From assembly GCA_017458185.1 (NCBI GenBank), contig JAFTFY010000002.1, forward strand, positions 1 through 64,000: a stretch of 64,000 nucleotides of DNA. Direction: 5' to 3'. Source of the stretch: Neisseriaceae bacterium (lineage in GTDB: Bacteria; Pseudomonadota; Gammaproteobacteria; Burkholderiales; Neisseriaceae). A program made the position numbers and the translations under genes. Below, in pieces: positions 18,719-27,792 of this stretch (the stretch's first letter is position 1; the number at the start of each line of letters is the position of its first letter). The notes under the pieces were generated by a model. That model did not search any database. It saw only the letters and a list, made by a program, of their open reading frames with translations, and was not told where the DNA came from.

Positions 18719-19642
18719 TTAATCTGCAAATTCTATGCTCTCTAACCAGCGTTTTAAGCCGTCTTGGGGTAAATCCCCTATGGCGGTTAAGTGGTGTTTT
18801 TTGCTGTGTCGTGCGGCTATGGAACGAACGCCGTTTTTGGCAATATTGGGCAGTGGATGTGGGGCGTTATCCGCAGGTTCAACAAATAAGGTGATATTTG
18901 CCAAGCCGTCTGTAATTAAATAATAGCCGCCCAGCGTGCCTTGCTCAAAACCTGCTACACGAAAGCCTGTGGGTAGTGTTTGTATGAATGTGTCGTTTTC
19001 GCCCAAGCGGGCAAAGTCTTCGTTTAAGGTGCGTTCCATGCTGTAATTTAAGCCATGCGTGGGCGTTAATTCTGCTGCAACAGGCAAGGTTTCGCGGTCG
19101 AGTGCGGCAAATAAATCGGCACGAACAATGGTGTCGTTGTGTAAATAAATGCGTGATAAGGGCAAATTATCGGCATCGTCCAAGCACAATTCTTGCGTGT
19201 AGCGATTGTCGTCATAAGGGGTGAGTCGGACAATGTGGCAGGCTCTGCCTGCAATGCGTCCTTCGCCTTGATAAGACGCTTGATAACTTTCGCTTAAATA
19301 TTGAACGGAAAAAGGCAAAACCGCTGGAAAACGATTGGATTCGTCCATATCGGCGGCTTTTAAGTCTTGGGCTGTGGCGGCGTAAAAGGAAATTTTGTCC
19401 CGCACGCGTAGAATTTCGTAGGCTTTGCCGTTTTTGGCAACACGGCGTTCGGTGAGTGTTTGGCTGTCTCGCAAGCGGTATATATCGAAAGAATCAACGC
19501 CTGTTTGCGTTTGCCGCACATATTCGCCGTTTAAATTGGCAGTGTATGCCACTTGGGCGGCTTGGGATATATCGCCCCAAACATCAGCATAAGCCGCTAA
19601 CGCACAACAAAATAAAGATAATAAAATCAAACGCATATTCAT
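18719..19642 (-). CDS. rseB: Periplasmic sigma-E regulator RseB/MucB
   Basis: Binds the periplasmic part of the anti-sigma factor RseA and releases it on sensing envelope stress or lipopolysaccharide. 307 residues with a cleavable signal peptide (MNMRLILLSLFCCALAAYA), an LolA-like N-terminal domain (NLNGEYVRQTQTGVDSFDIY, RRVAKNGKAYEILRV) and the smaller C-terminal domain (LPTGFRVAGFEQ, YYLITDGLANITLFVEP). It follows rseA by about a dozen bases, so the three-gene rpoE-rseA-rseB operon is complete. Confidence 0.88.
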   Translation of the reverse strand: MNMRLILLSLFCCALAAYADVWGDISQAAQVAYTANLNGEYVRQTQTGVDSFDIYRLRDSQTLTERRVAKNGKAYEILRVRDKISFYAATAQDLKAADMDESNRFPAVLPFSVQYLSESYQASYQGEGRIAGRACHIVRLTPYDDNRYTQELCLDDADNLPLSRIYLHNDTIVRADLFAALDRETLPVAAELTPTHGLNYSMERTLNEDFARLGENDTFIQTLPTGFRVAGFEQGTLGGYYLITDGLANITLFVEPADNAPHPLPNIAKNGVRSIAARHSKKHHLTAIGDLPQDGLKRWLESIEFAD

Positions 19643-19653
19643 TTCAGGCAGCC

Positions 19654-20145
19654 TTATTCAAATGAATACGACACTTGTTTTAAGCCGTCCATATCCACCG
19701 ATTGGCGATAGGATTGCTGATAAAATTCGCTGCGGTCGATTGTTTGGGCTAATATATTATCGCTATCGGCAGATACGCTGACCAATGCAGAATTTTCAAG
19801 CGTTGCGGGCGTATTTTCAACGGTGTTATGGTTAGGCTGTTGAGAAGATGAGCCGCCGCCCCACAATAAAATACCCAAAAACACGGCAACAGCCGAAGAT
19901 GCGGCAATGGCGGCAGAAAAGCGGCTGTCGTTTGCAGGCAGTTTATTGAGCCATTGGCGAATTTTACTCGCAGGGCGTGGGGCGACTTCGGCAGAATGCT
20001 GCAAACAGTCGCGAATAATATGATATTCCGCCCACACACGGCGAGCGTTTTTGTCTTGTGTTAAGAAATCAATGGCTTGTTGTTGTTCATCAAGATTGGG
20101 TTCATCGTCCATTAGGGCGGATATTTGTTCGTTACGCTTATCCAT
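19654..20145 (-). CDS. rseA: Anti-sigma-E factor RseA/MucA
   Basis: Inner-membrane anti-sigma factor. The N-terminal cytoplasmic domain (NEQISALMDDEPNLDEQQQA, then VWAEYHIIRDCLQ) is of the RseA N-type; a single transmembrane segment (AAIAASSAVAVFLGILLWGG) follows, and then a short periplasmic tail for RseB. 163 residues from the ATG with AAGGTGG before it, two bases beyond the rpoE stop, so translation is probably coupled. The frame can be opened three codons earlier at a GTG but that would overlap the ribosome site. Confidence 0.87.
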   Translation of the reverse strand: MDKRNEQISALMDDEPNLDEQQQAIDFLTQDKNARRVWAEYHIIRDCLQHSAEVAPRPASKIRQWLNKLPANDSRFSAAIAASSAVAVFLGILLWGGGSSSQQPNHNTVENTPATLENSALVSVSADSDNILAQTIDRSEFYQQSYRQSVDMDGLKQVSYSFE

Positions 20146-20147
20146 AA

Positions 20148-20771
20148 CTACCACCTTTTTGTCTCATCATCATTGTCTATTAACGGGCGAATTTTTTGTG
20201 CAATCGCCTCTCGTGCGTTGTATATGCGAGAGCGAACCGTGCCGACTGGGCAATTCGCAATTTTCGCAATTTCTTCATACGACAAGCCGTCAATTTCACG
20301 CAATACAATGGCTTGACGCAGTTTTTCAGGCAGCCCCTGCATGGCTTGTTCAATGGTGTCCGCCAATTCGCGGCTCATCACAATGTTCTCAGGGTTTGCC
20401 GTATCGGTTAAGCGATTTTCGATTAAATCATCATTGTCATCATCGTCCGTATGAGAAAATTCGCTTAACGAAATGGTGTTTTGCCTTGATTTTGCACGAA
20501 AATGCGAATTGGCGGTGTTAATCGCAATGCGATACAGCCACGAAAAAAACGCACTGTCGTGATTAAATTCAGGCAGGGCTTTATAGGCTTTGAGCAAGGT
20601 TTCTTGGGTTACATCTTCAATTTCGGCGTGATTGTTGAGAAACCGCGACAGAATACGCACCAAACGCTGTCGATATTTGGCAAACAACACATCAAACGCC
20701 GCATGCTCGCCCTTTTTCGCTTTTTCTATTAGAGCAAAATCAATACTATTTTTCTGTTTTTGTTGTTCCAT
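20148..20771 (-). CDS. rpoE: ECF RNA polymerase sigma factor (sigma-E)
   Basis: 207-residue group 4 sigma factor. Region 2 is clear in VLFAKYRQRLVRILSRFLNN, then IEDVTQETLLKAYKALPEF and FFSWLYRIAINTANSHFRAK; region 4 in LPEKLRQAIVLREIDGLSYE then EIAKIANCPVGTVRSRI. The EGLSYEEIA-type helix places it with RpoE/AlgU, and rseA-rseB downstream confirm this. An acidic insert (HTDDDDNDD) between the regions is longer than usual. The start MEQQKQ has only a weak ribosome site. A sigma-E type promoter lies 41 bases upstream. Confidence 0.92.
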   Translation of the reverse strand: MEQQKQKNSIDFALIEKAKKGEHAAFDVLFAKYRQRLVRILSRFLNNHAEIEDVTQETLLKAYKALPEFNHDSAFFSWLYRIAINTANSHFRAKSRQNTISLSEFSHTDDDDNDDLIENRLTDTANPENIVMSRELADTIEQAMQGLPEKLRQAIVLREIDGLSYEEIAKIANCPVGTVRSRIYNAREAIAQKIRPLIDNDDETKRW

Positions 20772-20811
20772 GAGTAGATTTTCTTGTGTTTTTTTAACCC
20801 TGCATAAGGTG

Positions 20812-20838
20812 TTAGACGGTTGGTTAAAGGAAAAGTTC
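20812..20838 (-). promoter_or_regulatory. Sigma-E autoregulatory promoter of rpoE
   Basis: On the minus strand: GAACTT (20833-20838), exactly 16 bases, then TCTAA (20812-20816). This agrees with the sigma-E consensus GAACTT-N16-TCTRA known from enterobacteria and Pseudomonas. It stands in the right place to make the operon activate itself. Confidence 0.8.
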
Positions 20839-20840
20839 AA

Positions 20841-21186
20841 TGTTAAATGGGCTTACTTTACACTTTCAGGCTGCCTGAAAAATCAATTTTTAGAAGTGCC
20901 CTTTATGTTAAAGAGATTGCGTGAGCAATCTCGAATCCGTGTGGCATTTAAAAACATAAAGTAATCAGTTATTTTTCAGGCTGCCTGAAACGAAGTGGGG
21001 CGAATGCAGTAACATTAAAAGCAAAATCGAAGCATTATCTAAAACGACAATATTTGTTAGCGACTTGTCGCTTACAAATATGTCGCCCAGAGCGTAAGCG
21101 AAGGGTCTCATTTTGCCGCAAGGCAAAACATAAAACTTAATTGCTCATTACTCATTGCTCATTACTCATTACTCATTGCTCATTGC
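20841..21186. repeat. Spacer with palindrome half, DUS and heptad repeats
   Basis: Contains DUS at about 20864 and 20976; the right half of a CACACGGATT palindrome (20909-20948, stem GAGATTGCGTGAGCAATCTC); an AATCGAAGCATTATCTAAA box; hairpins TTTGTTAGCGACTTGTCG and TTTTGCCGCAAGGCAAAA; and long reverse heptads (TTGCTCATTACTCA) up to the tilS stop. No gene seen. Confidence 0.75.
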
Positions 21187-22479
21187 TCATTGCTCATTGT
21201 TTTCAGGCTGCCTGAAAAAACGCTGTAATGTTTTTACCACAGGCATTTTGCCGTTTTTTATTGCCAGTGTTTCATCAATGCGCACATTGGCAACGGCGAT
21301 ACATTGGTTCTGCTCATCAACCCACACCAGCCACTGACGGCGGATAAATTGGGGGATTTTTTTCTCTTGCAAAAGTTTCCACACGCTTTTATGCCCAATT
21401 TTGGTGCGGATTGTATCGCATTTTGTCGCTTTTCGACAAGTTAAAGTACCAATAATTTCATCAGGCAAACCTTTATTTACAGTTTGCCATTCAGTTTTCA
21501 GGCTGCCTGAAAAGTGGTTTGGCACTGCCCATAAAAAGCCGTATTGGGCGTATAGAAAACCCAGCGGTGTTTTTAATTCGCCATATTTTTCAGGCTGCCT
21601 GAAAAGTTGTTGGGCAAAGGTTTCTAAACAATGCCGTTCAGGCATTTGTAATTGATTGTTTTTAATAAATAAATATAAAACTTCTAATCGGCGTGGGGCG
21701 GATAATTTTGATAATTTGTGTAAATCAAGCACACCGTGTTGTGGTGAAATTTGGGCTAAATCATCTGCTGCCACTTCGTCTAAAATTGCCAAAGCATTTT
21801 GTAATTGTTTGATATTGCTTTCAATTTGGCGAGCGAAATGGGGGATTTTGTTTTCAATTTCAGGCAGCCAAAAATGGCGTAAATAGTTGCGTGTGTAGGC
21901 AGGGTCTGTGTTTGTGGGGTCTTCGACAAATGGCAGATTATTATTTTTTGCATATAATTCAATCTCTTGGCGTGAAATATTTAACAGCGGTCGCCATAAA
22001 ATTTGGTTATTCAACAAACGCACTTCGGGCATGGCACATAAGCCACGCACGCCGCCGCCACGCAAAACGGATAGAAAAAATGTTTCAATCTGGTCGTTTT
22101 GGTGATGTGCTAACGCAATCACATTTTTCAGGCAGCCTGAAAATACTTCATATCGTGCATTTCGAGCGGCTGCTTCCACGCCTAAACCTGACCGTTTATC
22201 AATCGTAACTTTTTGAATAGTCAAAGGAATTTTCCATTTGTCGCACAAGTTTTGGCAAAAAACACCCCACGCATCGGCGACTTTTTGCAAACCGTGATGA
22301 ATATGCACGGCGGATAAAGCCAAAGCAGGATTTTTTTCACGCAAACGCCACAATAAATGCAAAAGCACCACAGAATCCACGCCGCCTGACAATGCCACTT
22401 CGCACGAAAAATGGTCAGCACAATGTGCCGACCACGATTGTTCAAGTGCGTTCAATAATTTATTCGTCAAATTGTCCAT
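21187..22479 (-). CDS. tilS: tRNA(Ile)-lysidine synthase
   Basis: Modifies the wobble cytidine of the CAU-anticodon tRNA-Ile to lysidine, an essential decoding step. The N-terminal PP-loop [13 protein letters not shown] (residues 31-43) binds [13 protein letters not shown] and [14 protein letters not shown] are further TilS motifs; [17 protein letters not shown] and the C-terminal substrate-binding domain follow. 430 residues. Four DUS lie in the coding region and are translated as FSGCLK, FRQPEK, FSGSLK and the last residues FRQPENNEQ, so the C-terminus itself is made of an uptake sequence. It overlaps accA by 20 bases and is probably cotranscribed. Confidence 0.93.
   Translation of the reverse strand: MDNLTNKLLNALEQSWSAHCADHFSCEVALSGGVDSVVLLHLLWRLREKNPALALSAVHIHHGLQKVADAWGVFCQNLCDKWKIPLTIQKVTIDKRSGLGVEAAARNARYEVFSGCLKNVIALAHHQNDQIETFFLSVLRGGGVRGLCAMPEVRLLNNQILWRPLLNISRQEIELYAKNNNLPFVEDPTNTDPAYTRNYLRHFWLPEIENKIPHFARQIESNIKQLQNALAILDEVAADDLAQISPQHGVLDLHKLSKLSAPRRLEVLYLFIKNNQLQMPERHCLETFAQQLFRQPEKYGELKTPLGFLYAQYGFLWAVPNHFSGSLKTEWQTVNKGLPDEIIGTLTCRKATKCDTIRTKIGHKSVWKLLQEKKIPQFIRRQWLVWVDEQNQCIAVANVRIDETLAIKNGKMPVVKTLQRFFRQPENNEQ
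21204..22145 (-). repeat. Four intragenic DUS in tilS
   Basis: Copies at about 21204, 21499, 21588 and 22127 lie in the coding sequence in two of the three possible frames, giving FRQPE or FSGxLK peptides; the third frame would insert TGA. Confidence 0.85.
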
Positions 22480-23413
22480 ACGCCATAATGCGGTTAAAGC
22501 GTTTTTCGGTTAAAGCCTTGCCTTGTCCGTTTAATTCTGCCAAATCTTCACGCAAGGCGTTTGCCATTGCGGCAAAAACAGCGTCAAAATCGCGATGTGC
22601 TCCGCCCAAAGGTTCCGCAATAATGCGGTCAATCAATTTGAGTTTCAGCAAGCGTTCGGCGGTTAAACCCAAAGCGTCCGCCGCGTCTGCCGCTTTTTCG
22701 GCGGTTTTCCATAAAATAGACGCACAGCCTTCGGGCGAAATCACCGAATAAGTGGAATATTGCAGCATATTCACCTTATCGCCCACAGCGATTGCCAACG
22801 CACCTCCAGAACCGCCCTCGCCGATGACCGTGCAAATCACAGGCACAGTCAAACGAGCCATTTCGTACAAATTGCGTCCAATCGCCTCCGACTGCCCACG
22901 CTCTTCCGCACCAATGCCTGGATACGCACCTGGGGTATCGATAAAGGTGATAATCGGCATATTAAATTTTTCGGCTAATTTCATTAACCGCAAGGCTTTG
23001 CGATAGCCCTCGGGCTTGGGCATACCAAAATTGCGATACACTTTTTCTTTGGTGTCGCGACCTTTTTGATGACCAATCACCATCACCGAATTGCCGTCAA
23101 ATCGAGCCAAACCGCCAACAATCGCAGGATCGTCCGCAAAAGCACGGTCGCCGTGTAATTCTTCAAAGTCGGTGAAAATACCTTCAATATAATCAAGGGT
23201 ATAAGGGCGTTGCGGGTGGCGAGCCACTTGGGCAATTTGAGCAGGGCTTAATTTCGCATAAATAGACTTGGTCAGCGAATCACTTTTTTTCTGTAAGCGT
23301 TTGATTTCTTCGGAAATATCCACTGCCGAACCATTCTGCACCAAGTGCAGTTCTTCCACTTTTTCAATTAACTCGGCAATCGGCTGTTCAAAATCTAAAA
23401 AAACCTGTTTCAT
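22460..23413 (-). CDS. accA: Acetyl-CoA carboxylase carboxyltransferase, alpha subunit
   Basis: Transfers the carboxyl group from biotin to acetyl-CoA in the first step of fatty acid synthesis, together with AccD. 317 residues with [51 protein letters not shown], the oxyanion-forming loops [20 protein letters not shown] and [11 protein letters not shown]. Length and all motifs are standard. accD is not in the window. Confidence 0.96.
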   Translation of the reverse strand: MKQVFLDFEQPIAELIEKVEELHLVQNGSAVDISEEIKRLQKKSDSLTKSIYAKLSPAQIAQVARHPQRPYTLDYIEGIFTDFEELHGDRAFADDPAIVGGLARFDGNSVMVIGHQKGRDTKEKVYRNFGMPKPEGYRKALRLMKLAEKFNMPIITFIDTPGAYPGIGAEERGQSEAIGRNLYEMARLTVPVICTVIGEGGSGGALAIAVGDKVNMLQYSTYSVISPEGCASILWKTAEKAADAADALGLTAERLLKLKLIDRIIAEPLGGAHRDFDAVFAAMANALREDLAELNGQGKALTEKRFNRIMAYGQFDE

Positions 23414-23447
23414 CGTGATAACCTATTTATGCTACAAATTGGCGTTG

Positions 23448-23554
23448 TATAGCCGATTTAGAGTAAGATTAGTCAAGGCGGTGAGCCACAGATAGTATTC
23501 AATAATACAGCAAGGCGAAACAACGATGGATAATCTTGCTATAAATCGGCGATA
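23448..23554. repeat. Correia-type repeat (CREE), diverged copy
   Basis: 107 bp with ends TATAGCCGATTTA / TAAATCGGCGATA (one mismatch) and the familiar core AGTCAAGGCGG, CACAGATAGTATT and ACAGCAAGGCGAAACAACG. The right end supplies TTGCTA (23536) about 19 bases before TATTAT (23561), so it may provide part of the hisC promoter; this is inference. Confidence 0.75.
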
Positions 23555-23617
23555 AGGTGCTATTATACTTGTTTTTCAGGCAGCCTGAAATAATTTATAT
23601 CCAACGAAAGTAACCTT

Positions 23618-24688
23618 ATGAAACCATTATCACAACTGATTCGCCCCGATATTCTTCGCTCATCTGCCTATCATGTGGCAAGTGTGCCGCAAAATTGCGT
23701 GAAATTAGACGCAATGGAAAGCCCTTATGATTTTCCGCCTGATATGCAAAGCGAATTAGGTAATCGTTTGATGAACGCCCCCATTCGCCTGTATCCGAAT
23801 ATTGCGGCGGACGATTTTATTCCCAAACTAAAAGCCGCTTTTCACATTCCCGACACCGCCAGCGTGGCTGTGGGCAACGGTTCGGACGAGTTAATTCAGT
23901 TTATCACCTTATTGCTTGCCAAACCTAATGCAAAAGTTTTGGCGATTGAACCCACATTTGTCATGTATCGCCGCAATGCCGAACTCTTTGGTATGCAATA
24001 TATCAGCGTGGCGTGCAATGACGACTTAACCCTTGATTTACAACGCGTTTTAGACGCAATCAGCGAACATCAACCCGATTTAATTTTTATCGCTTATCCC
24101 AATAATCCCACAGGCACGCGTTATCCACGAGACGCTGTGGCACAAATTATTCAGGCAGCCTGTGGCATTGTGGTGATTGACGAAGCCTACGGAGCGTTTT
24201 CGTCCGACAGTTTTTTATCATCAGCAGGCAAAATCGATAATTTATTGGTATTACGCACATTCAGCAAAATTGGCTTTGCAGGATTACGAATTGGTTATGT
24301 TTCAGGCAGCCCGAACATCATTAACGAACTCAATAAAATTCTGCCGCCTTACAATATGAATCAATTAGGTTTAACCGCTGCCAAATTTGCATTAGAAAAC
24401 TTGGACTGGATTAACCATAATATCAATATCTTAAAAATGGAGCGAGAAATTGCATTCTCCAAATTAGAAGATATAAAAGGTATAAAAGTTTATCAGTCCG
24501 AAGCCAATTTTTTAACCATTCGCACGCCCAATTCGGAAGAATGTTTTAATTTACTTTTGCAAAACGGCTTTTTAATTAAAAACTTATCCGCCGCTCACCC
24601 CTTATTGAAAAATTGCGTCCGCATAACCATTGGCAAACCAGAAGATAATGCAAAGTGGTTAGCCATATTGCAAAAGGCGTATGGGTGA
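23618..24688 (+). CDS. hisC: Histidinol-phosphate aminotransferase
   Basis: PLP aminotransferase of histidine synthesis. 356 residues of fold type I: LDAMESPYDFP at the N-terminus, VGNGSDELIQFI, YPNNPTG, VVIDEAYGAF and the PLP lysine in LRTFSKIGFAGLRIGY are the HisC pattern. The final SEANFLTIRTPNSEE and VRITIGKPEDN also fit. It stands alone here, away from other his genes except hisZ at 30 kb. The ribosome site is weak (GAAAG). Confidence 0.93.
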   Translation: MKPLSQLIRPDILRSSAYHVASVPQNCVKLDAMESPYDFPPDMQSELGNRLMNAPIRLYPNIAADDFIPKLKAAFHIPDTASVAVGNGSDELIQFITLLLAKPNAKVLAIEPTFVMYRRNAELFGMQYISVACNDDLTLDLQRVLDAISEHQPDLIFIAYPNNPTGTRYPRDAVAQIIQAACGIVVIDEAYGAFSSDSFLSSAGKIDNLLVLRTFSKIGFAGLRIGYVSGSPNIINELNKILPPYNMNQLGLTAAKFALENLDWINHNINILKMEREIAFSKLEDIKGIKVYQSEANFLTIRTPNSEECFNLLLQNGFLIKNLSAAHPLLKNCVRITIGKPEDNAKWLAILQKAYG

Positions 24689-24692
24689 ATAC

Positions 24693-24900
24693 AGTGAGCA
24701 GTGAGTAGTTAGCAGTGAGTAGTGAGCAGTGATTATGTCAAACCTGTGGTTTGACGGATATGTTTAGATGACGCTTCGATTATCTTTCAGGCAGCCTGAA
24801 AGAGTAGTCGAAGCGTTATCTTAAATATTATCTGTCAAGCCGCAAGGCTTGACGAAACAACTGCTCACTGCTAACTGCTCACTGCTCACTATTTTCAGGC
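24693..24900. repeat. Complete heptad-capped composite inverted repeat left of rnpB
   Basis: A full example: TGAGCAGTGAGTAGTTAGCA heptads, AACCTGTGGTT hairpin, GATGACGCTTCGAT box, DUS (24785), inverse box TCGAAGCGTTATCT, TCAAGCCGCAAGGCTTGA hairpin and reverse heptads CTGCTCACTGCTAACTGCTC, ending in another DUS at about 24893. Confidence 0.8.
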
Positions 24901-24934
24901 AGCCTGAACAGCAAAAATATGCTACACTTCTCAC

Positions 24935-25281
24935 GCCTTATGAGACAAGCAGGCAGTCGCTGTATTCTTATGAATAGGGAGGAAAGTCCGGGCTTCGCAG
25001 GGTACAATGCTATCTAACGGATAGGCATCGCAAGATGACGGAAAGTGGCACAGAAAACAAACCGCCCCTTGTGGGTAAGGGTGAAAAGGCGTGGTAAGAG
25101 CACACCGCACGCACGGCAACGGGCGTGGCAGGCTAAACCCCATTGGAAGCAAGACCAAATAGAACACCATGCTGCGACCCGTAGCGTGTTCGGGTAGGTT
25201 GCTGGAATATGTCGGCAACGGCATATCAAGATGAATGACTGCTCAACGACAGAACCCGGCTTATCGCTTGTCTGATAAGGC
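24935..25281 (+). ncRNA. rnpB: RNase P RNA (class A)
   Basis: Catalytic RNA that trims tRNA 5' ends. The conserved cores are evident: GAGGAAAGTCCGGGCT (CR I, about 24979-24994), AGAGCACACCGCACG in the P7-P8 region, and ACAGAACCCGGCTTA near the 3' end (CR V, about 25249-25263), which pairs back to form P4. Ends GCCTTATGAGACAAGC and GCTTGTCTGATAAGGC form P1 with one mismatch. The following T8 run completes a terminator. The gene is bounded on both sides by composite repeats. Open frames on the opposite strand in this stretch are spurious. Confidence 0.95.
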
Positions 25282-25435
25282 TTTTTTTTCAGTGAGCAAT
25301 GAGCAGTGAGTAGTGAGCAGTTGTTATGTCAAACTGTGGTTTGACGGATATGTTTAGATAACGCTTCGATTACATTTTCAGGCTGCCTGAAAATTCATTA
25401 AAACGCATGGCGGGCAAGTTACCACCCTACGCTTG
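25282..25435. repeat. rnpB terminator run and heptad composite half
   Basis: T-run at 25282-25289, then TGAGCAATGAGCAGTGAGTA heptads, AAACTGTGGTTT hairpin, ATAACGCTTCGAT box and DUS (about 25376). A fragment CATGGCGGGCAAGTTACCAC, seen also near 26240 and 27765 in related form, follows. Confidence 0.7.
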
Positions 25436-26143
25436 CTATGTTTTATCAAAGTATTTAAACTTGATATAAACATAACCCAAAAGAATATACGACAATAAAA
25501 TTAAAAATCTCAAATACCAAAATCCTAATTTTGTATGTTTTATTCGTTTTTGATAATCAAATGAAATGACATCTATTTCCCCATTATTATCAAAATAAAT
25601 TTTATCAACATAAATAGAGATATGTTTATTGTAATTTTTCATTTTAAATAAATTAATTTTTGTTTCGAGTGCATTTAATTTTTTAATTTTAATATTATTA
25701 TTTTTTAAAAAAGAACACAAATTAACATCGTAACCATTAAAAGTATAAGTATCACAAAAGGTTAAATATTTATTATTCTCATTATAAAATTCTGCTGTAT
25801 TTATACCCCTTTTACGATATTGTATTTTATATTCAATATTATTTAATTGAATGTTATTAAAATCATTAAAATCAAAATCTTTGAAACCAACAAATATACC
25901 TATCCCATACGCAATAGTAACAGGAATAACAAATATAAATGTATTTAAAACAATCAGAATAGGAATATATTTATAAAATAGTTTATTATTTATTTTGTCA
26001 AATAATAAAACAATAAAAAATACAGCAAACAAGGATAAAAAATACATATTTAAAATATTATTTGGAATATCAAATAATAAATTAGATAAAATATAAGCAA
26101 CAACAAATATAACAAATATTAATTTAAATATATTTTCTTTCAT
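25436..26143 (-). CDS. AT-rich membrane protein of unknown function
   Basis: 235 residues with three hydrophobic segments in the first 90 (IFKLIFVIFVVAYILSNLLF; LSLFAVFFIVLLF; IPILIVLNTFIFVIPVTIAY), a soluble domain rich in Asn, Lys and Ile, and a final membrane segment (FWYLRFLILLSYILLGYVYI). I recognise no family. Base composition is far more AT-rich than the flanking housekeeping genes and there is no DUS inside, both compatible with acquisition from elsewhere. A start at MKENIF is preceded by AAAGGATTTAAATA, a reasonable ribosome site. Confidence 0.65.
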   Translation of the reverse strand: MKENIFKLIFVIFVVAYILSNLLFDIPNNILNMYFLSLFAVFFIVLLFDKINNKLFYKYIPILIVLNTFIFVIPVTIAYGIGIFVGFKDFDFNDFNNIQLNNIEYKIQYRKRGINTAEFYNENNKYLTFCDTYTFNGYDVNLCSFLKNNNIKIKKLNALETKINLFKMKNYNKHISIYVDKIYFDNNGEIDVISFDYQKRIKHTKLGFWYLRFLILLSYILLGYVYIKFKYFDKT

Positions 26144-26281
26144 TATTTAAATCCTTTTTTCAAGCAAGCGTAAGGCAAGAAATTCATTTCCCAAGCTGTT
26201 TAACTCAATTTTCAGGCTGCCTGAAAACCAAATTGCATTAAACGCTTGAGGTTTCAAAGTTGCCCCCACCCTACGCCCTGC

Positions 26282-27091
26282 TTATTCAACAACCGTAGGC
26301 CAATTTGCGTCATCGACTGTTGGATAACGCAGTTTCAGGGAGCGTAAATGGGCGATGAGAATTTTCATAATAATAATATTGCGAGACGATTTAGAATCGG
26401 ACGGCACGCAATACCATGGGGCGTAGCCTGTGGTAGTGGCTCGGATAACCGCTTGATATTGTTCTTGAAAATTATCCCACAATTTACGGTCTTCCAAATC
26501 GGAGAGATTAAATTTCCAATGTTTTTCTTTATTATCCAAACGGCGTTGAATGCGTAATCTTTGTTCTTCTTTGGAAATATGCAAAAACAGTTTTAAAACC
26601 GTAATATGATTTTCAGCCAGCATGCGTTCAAAATCGTTGATTTGTCGCAAGCGGCGAGTGGTTTCCGCGTCATCAATCCAGTGGCGAACGCGGGTGATTA
26701 AGACATCTTCATAATGACTGCGGTTAAATATCACCATTTCGCCGCGTTTGGGCATTTCCTTGTGAATACGCCACAAGTAATCGTGAGCGGCTTCGTCAGG
26801 CGTGGGCGATTTGAACGCACAAATGCGTGGTGTGAAATTAACATTACGAAAAATCCGCCTAACCGTGCCGTCTTTGCCAGACGCGTCCATACCTTGCAAA
26901 ATCACCACCATACCGTGCCGACTATCGGCTTGAAACACATCAAGCAAAGAACCCAATTCGGGCGAATGATTGTCTATCCACGCTTCTCGCTCGTCCCGTG
27001 TTTCGGGAATGCCTTTTTTAATCAGCGTATCAGTCGCTCGAATATCAAACGAAGCGTCTGTTAAATAACGGCGAATTTCTTTAACTTTCAT
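26282..27091 (-). CDS. Polyphosphate kinase 2 family phosphotransferase
   Basis: Transfers phosphate between polyphosphate and nucleotides. 269 residues, one P-loop domain: Walker A GMDASGKDG (67-75), the GTVRRIFRNVNFTPRICAFK lid region, and the Walker B-like FNRSHYEDVLITRV. The short single-domain form with PTPDEAAHDYLWRIHKEMPK resembles PPK2 class III or class I enzymes; which nucleotide it prefers cannot be read. It stands alone between two repeat-rich spacers. Confidence 0.88.
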   Translation of the reverse strand: MKVKEIRRYLTDASFDIRATDTLIKKGIPETRDEREAWIDNHSPELGSLLDVFQADSRHGMVVILQGMDASGKDGTVRRIFRNVNFTPRICAFKSPTPDEAAHDYLWRIHKEMPKRGEMVIFNRSHYEDVLITRVRHWIDDAETTRRLRQINDFERMLAENHITVLKLFLHISKEEQRLRIQRRLDNKEKHWKFNLSDLEDRKLWDNFQEQYQAVIRATTTGYAPWYCVPSDSKSSRNIIIMKILIAHLRSLKLRYPTVDDANWPTVVE

Positions 27092-27792
27092 AGACTTATC
27101 CTTTCGTAGCGTAGTTTTCAGGCAGCCTAAATGGTTTAACTATATCAGGATTTTTTAAAAATAAAAATGTTTTGTATCAAAGGAATTCAATAATGAGCAA
27201 TGAGCAATGATTATGTCCAACCTTGCGGTTTGACGATTATATTTAGATAACACTCCGATTATACTTTCAGGCAGCCTGAAACTTTTGCAAAACCTATTTT
27301 AAGCATAAAACAAAGGCAATCGTTATAGGGTGGTCGTGTCAGCCCATCGCAACGCCAACGGCGTTGTCGTAGGGTGGGTTTCCAACCCACCATTTGCCCG
27401 ATAGGGCAAAATCAACCTTTCACCAATTCGCCAATCAACGCACAGCAATGTTGCGGTGGGTTGGAAACCCACCCTACAACCACTCTTTCAGGCTGCCTGA
27501 AAATAAAAAACCGCTCCATTTAAGGGCGATTTTTTTATTTGATTATTTTTCAGGCAGCCTAAAACAAATATTTCAACCTGCGTAGGGTGGACAATTTATT
27601 GCCCACGCAGTTTTGTTTAGATTTTCAGGCAGCCTGAAAATCAATTCAATCATCACATTGTTATCAATAATCGCATTGACAATGGTTTATAAAAATGTAA
27701 TTCTTTATAAAATACAATCAAAACAATTTGTTAGGCTACCTGAAAATTCATTAAAACGCTTGGGGCTTCAAAGTTGCCTACCCTACGCTTGC
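27092..27792. repeat. Repeat-rich spacer with GGGTGGGTT palindromes
   Basis: No gene visible in 700 bases. It holds a heptad half-composite (27190-27280, box AACACTCCGAT), DUS at about 27265, 27487 and 27630 with a variant AGGCAGCCTAAA at 27548, and an inverted pair GTAGGGTGGGTTTCCAACCC (27371) and GGTGGGTTGGAAACCCACCC (about 27455-27474) enclosing about 65 bases. Similar palindromes recur at 28771-28955. Confidence 0.75.

Noticed and set aside
24931..25229. Open frames on the minus strand of 71 and 97 codons
   Set aside because: They lie wholly within the RNase P RNA gene and have no ribosome site or protein-like pattern.
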